Assembly (NCBI GenBank): GCA_017430155.1
Contig: JAFRNO010000228.1
Coordinates: 1-7,991 of the forward strand
Direction: 5' to 3'
From: Kiritimatiellia bacterium
GTDB taxonomy: Bacteria; Verrucomicrobiota; Kiritimatiellia; RFP12; UBA1067
DNA length: 7,991 nucleotides
Numbering within the stretch: position 1 is the stretch's first letter; the number at the start of each line of letters is the position of its first letter. This document shows, one piece after another, positions 6,806 to 7,991 of the stretch. The notes under the pieces were generated by a model that worked only from the letters and a program-made list of their open reading frames with translations, ran no database searches and was not told the origin of the DNA. The position numbers and the translations under genes were made by a program.

Positions 6806-7824
6806 ACAAGGAGAACTTCTCGGAATCGCACATTCGGACGTTGTGCACCAAAAGCAAAAGGGATCCAGGGTTGATTGAGCGGACGATTTTTGCGTTTGGT
6901 TTGCTGAATGCGTTGTGTGAAGTCGGTCTTCCCTTTGTGTTCAAGGGCGGCACAAGCCTGATGTTGCTCTTGAAACATCCCCGCCGGCTGTCGACCGACA
7001 TCGACATTGTCGTGGCGCCAGGTACGGACATCGGCAGCTATCTTGAAAAGGCAGCGAAGATCTTTCCTTTTCTTGCACGTGAAGAGCAAGTTAGGCTCGG
7101 CAAGAACAAGGTCGAGAAACGACATTTCAAGTTTAGCTACTTTTCACCCATTCGGAACAGCGAACTCTATATTTTGTTGGATGTACTCTTCGAGGAACAC
7201 CAGTACCTGAAAACGGTAAAGCGCGCGATCTGTAACGACCTTCTGTTGCCAGACGACTCACCGAATGAAGTGGAAATGCCGGACATCAACTGTATCTTGG
7301 GCGACAAGTTGACGACTTTTGCACCGCATACGACCGGAATCCCGCTGGGATGCGAGAAGGATCTTGAAGTCGTCAAGCAGTTCTACGATGTGGCAACGCT
7401 GGTTGAGGAGTTTGATTCTCTTGAGCTGGTTAAGGGCACGTTCAATCGATTGGTACCTATTGAGGCAGGATATCGGGGTGTGGATGTTGAGACTGACGAC
7501 GTTCTTGCGGACATTATTTTGACGGCACATGCTGTCGGTTCCAGAGGGAAGGTTGGAAGTGCTGATTATCCGTTTCTTCTTAAAGGGCTCAAGGCACTGG
7601 GCGGGCATGTCTATGGTGAAAGGTTTTCCGCTGAAACGGCAATTCAACTTGCACCGCAAGTCATGTATCTCGCTGAATGCATGAGGCGGGGGATTCCATT
7701 TGTCCGCCCAGATATGAAAGAACTTCCGTCAGCACTTGAAAAACCTGAATTGCGATGCTTCAAGGCCTTGAGGCTTGTTAATCCGTCTGCATACGCCTAT
7801 GTGTCCATGCTTGATGCACTTTGA
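6802..7824 (+). CDS. AbiEii-family nucleotidyltransferase toxin (type IV TA / DUF1814)
   Basis: Protein of 340 residues with the DNA polymerase beta-type nucleotidyltransferase fold of AbiEii. The signature FKGGTSL (47-53) is followed by R62, S64 and the metal-binding pair D66 and D68 (STDID). D127 in YILLDVLFEE is the likely third acidic residue. GDKLTTFAP (167-175, with K169) and KQFYDVATL (192-200) match the later conserved blocks of the family. All key residues are present, so the toxin should be active. Related enzymes such as mycobacterial MenT proteins add nucleotides to tRNA acceptor ends and stop translation; AbiE systems can abort phage infection. The ATG at 6802 overlaps the antitoxin stop, with GGAGGG at 6787-6792 as binding site. 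The exact target cannot be read from sequence. Confidence 0.9.
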   Translation: MNKENFSESHIRTLCTKSKRDPGLIERTIFAFGLLNALCEVGLPFVFKGGTSLMLLLKHPRRLSTDIDIVVAPGTDIGSYLEKAAKIFPFLAREEQVRLGKNKVEKRHFKFSYFSPIRNSELYILLDVLFEEHQYLKTVKRAICNDLLLPDDSPNEVEMPDINCILGDKLTTFAPHTTGIPLGCEKDLEVVKQFYDVATLVEEFDSLELVKGTFNRLVPIEAGYRGVDVETDDVLADIILTAHAVGSRGKVGSADYPFLLKGLKALGGHVYGERFSAETAIQLAPQVMYLAECMRRGIPFVRPDMKELPSALEKPELRCFKALRLVNPSAYAYVSMLDAL

Positions 7825-7869
7825 GGTCGTTGCTCGTCAAGGTGACGGTAATAGACAGGAGAATACAAC
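7825..7869. other. short gap between abiEii and the next gene
   Basis: Forty-five bases with a small CGTCA/TGACG stem (7835-7847, 3-base loop) and no T-run. No convincing promoter is visible: TTGCTC (7830) and TAATAG (7849) are only 13 bases apart. AGGAGA at 7857-7862 sits seven bases before the ATG at 7870 and serves as the ribosome binding site of the next gene. Read-through from the toxin-antitoxin operon is possible. Confidence 0.5.
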
Positions 7870-7991
7870 ATGAAACAGGATATCTTTACGCTATTGGTCG
7901 TGAGTGCGCTTACGCTTCTTGCGTTGCCTTCAGAATCGCTGGAGCGGGGATTCGCCGACCCGCCGAAGGCGAATCGGCCGCAGGTGTGGTG
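7870..7991 (+). CDS. N-terminus of an exported glycoside hydrolase, GH106-like alpha-L-rhamnosidase (cut by window end)
   Basis: Only 40 complete codons are present. Residues 1 to about 23 form a signal peptide (MKQD, hydrophobic core IFTLLVVSALTLLALP, then SES). The mature start contains GFADPPKANRPQVW (27-40), and the trailing TG fits a second Trp. The pattern F-x-x-PP-x-x-x-x-P-x-x-WW is what I recall at the N-terminus of GH106-like alpha-L-rhamnosidases and related large hydrolases ('PP..ARP..WWHW'). These remove terminal rhamnose from plant or bacterial glycans outside the cytoplasm. A good Shine-Dalgarno (AGGAGA, 7857-7862) supports the start. With so little sequence the family call is tentative, but the existence of an exported protein gene is well supported. 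Confidence 0.6.
   Translation, partial: MKQDIFTLLVVSALTLLALPSESLERGFADPPKANRPQVW

Noticed and set aside
7835..7847. Small CGTCA/TGACG hairpin as terminator of the abiE operon
   Set aside because: Five base pairs with a three-base loop and no following T-run is too weak to call a terminator.

Overview
The window looks like accessory, polysaccharide-related DNA from a high-G+C anaerobe. The best guess is the Verrucomicrobiota, class Kiritimatiellae (gut or rumen lineages). That rests on gene content, not on a marker gene: large glycoside hydrolases, a long exported protein combining LamG-like, Gly-Gly-Phe-Glu and beta-strand-rich modules, and an AhbC-type enzyme of the siroheme-dependent heme pathway, which is found mostly in anaerobes. 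All genes run on the plus strand.

Layout. 1-1482: C-terminal part (5' end outside the window) of a very large GH2-type, sugar-binding glycoside hydrolase. 1483-1553: short gap with a good sigma70-like promoter. 1554-2702: ahbC, a radical SAM/SPASM enzyme. 2699-5947: a 1082-residue exported multidomain beta-sandwich protein, joined to ahbC by a 4-base ATGA overlap with a perfect Shine-Dalgarno inside the last ahbC codons. 5948-6115: a 168-base gap with a tetraloop hairpin, a longer inverted repeat, a near-consensus promoter and a smaller inverted repeat over its -10 box. 6116-6805 and 6802-7824: a two-gene AbiE-type toxin-antitoxin module (winged-helix DUF6577-like antitoxin, then AbiEii nucleotidyltransferase), also joined by ATGA. 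7870-7991: the start of another exported protein resembling GH106-type alpha-L-rhamnosidases, cut by the window end.

How the parts relate. The flanking genes are carbohydrate-degradation genes and the exported protein is probably a surface glycan-binding or adhesive protein. The toxin-antitoxin pair sits between them with its own promoter and visibly lower G+C (hand count 45% at 7081-7140 against 72% at 2041-2100 in ahbC), consistent with a horizontally acquired cassette. The least expected arrangement is the tight translational coupling of a cytoplasmic heme-biosynthesis enzyme to a giant exported protein. No CRISPR array, tRNA, rRNA, insertion sequence or riboswitch was recognised.
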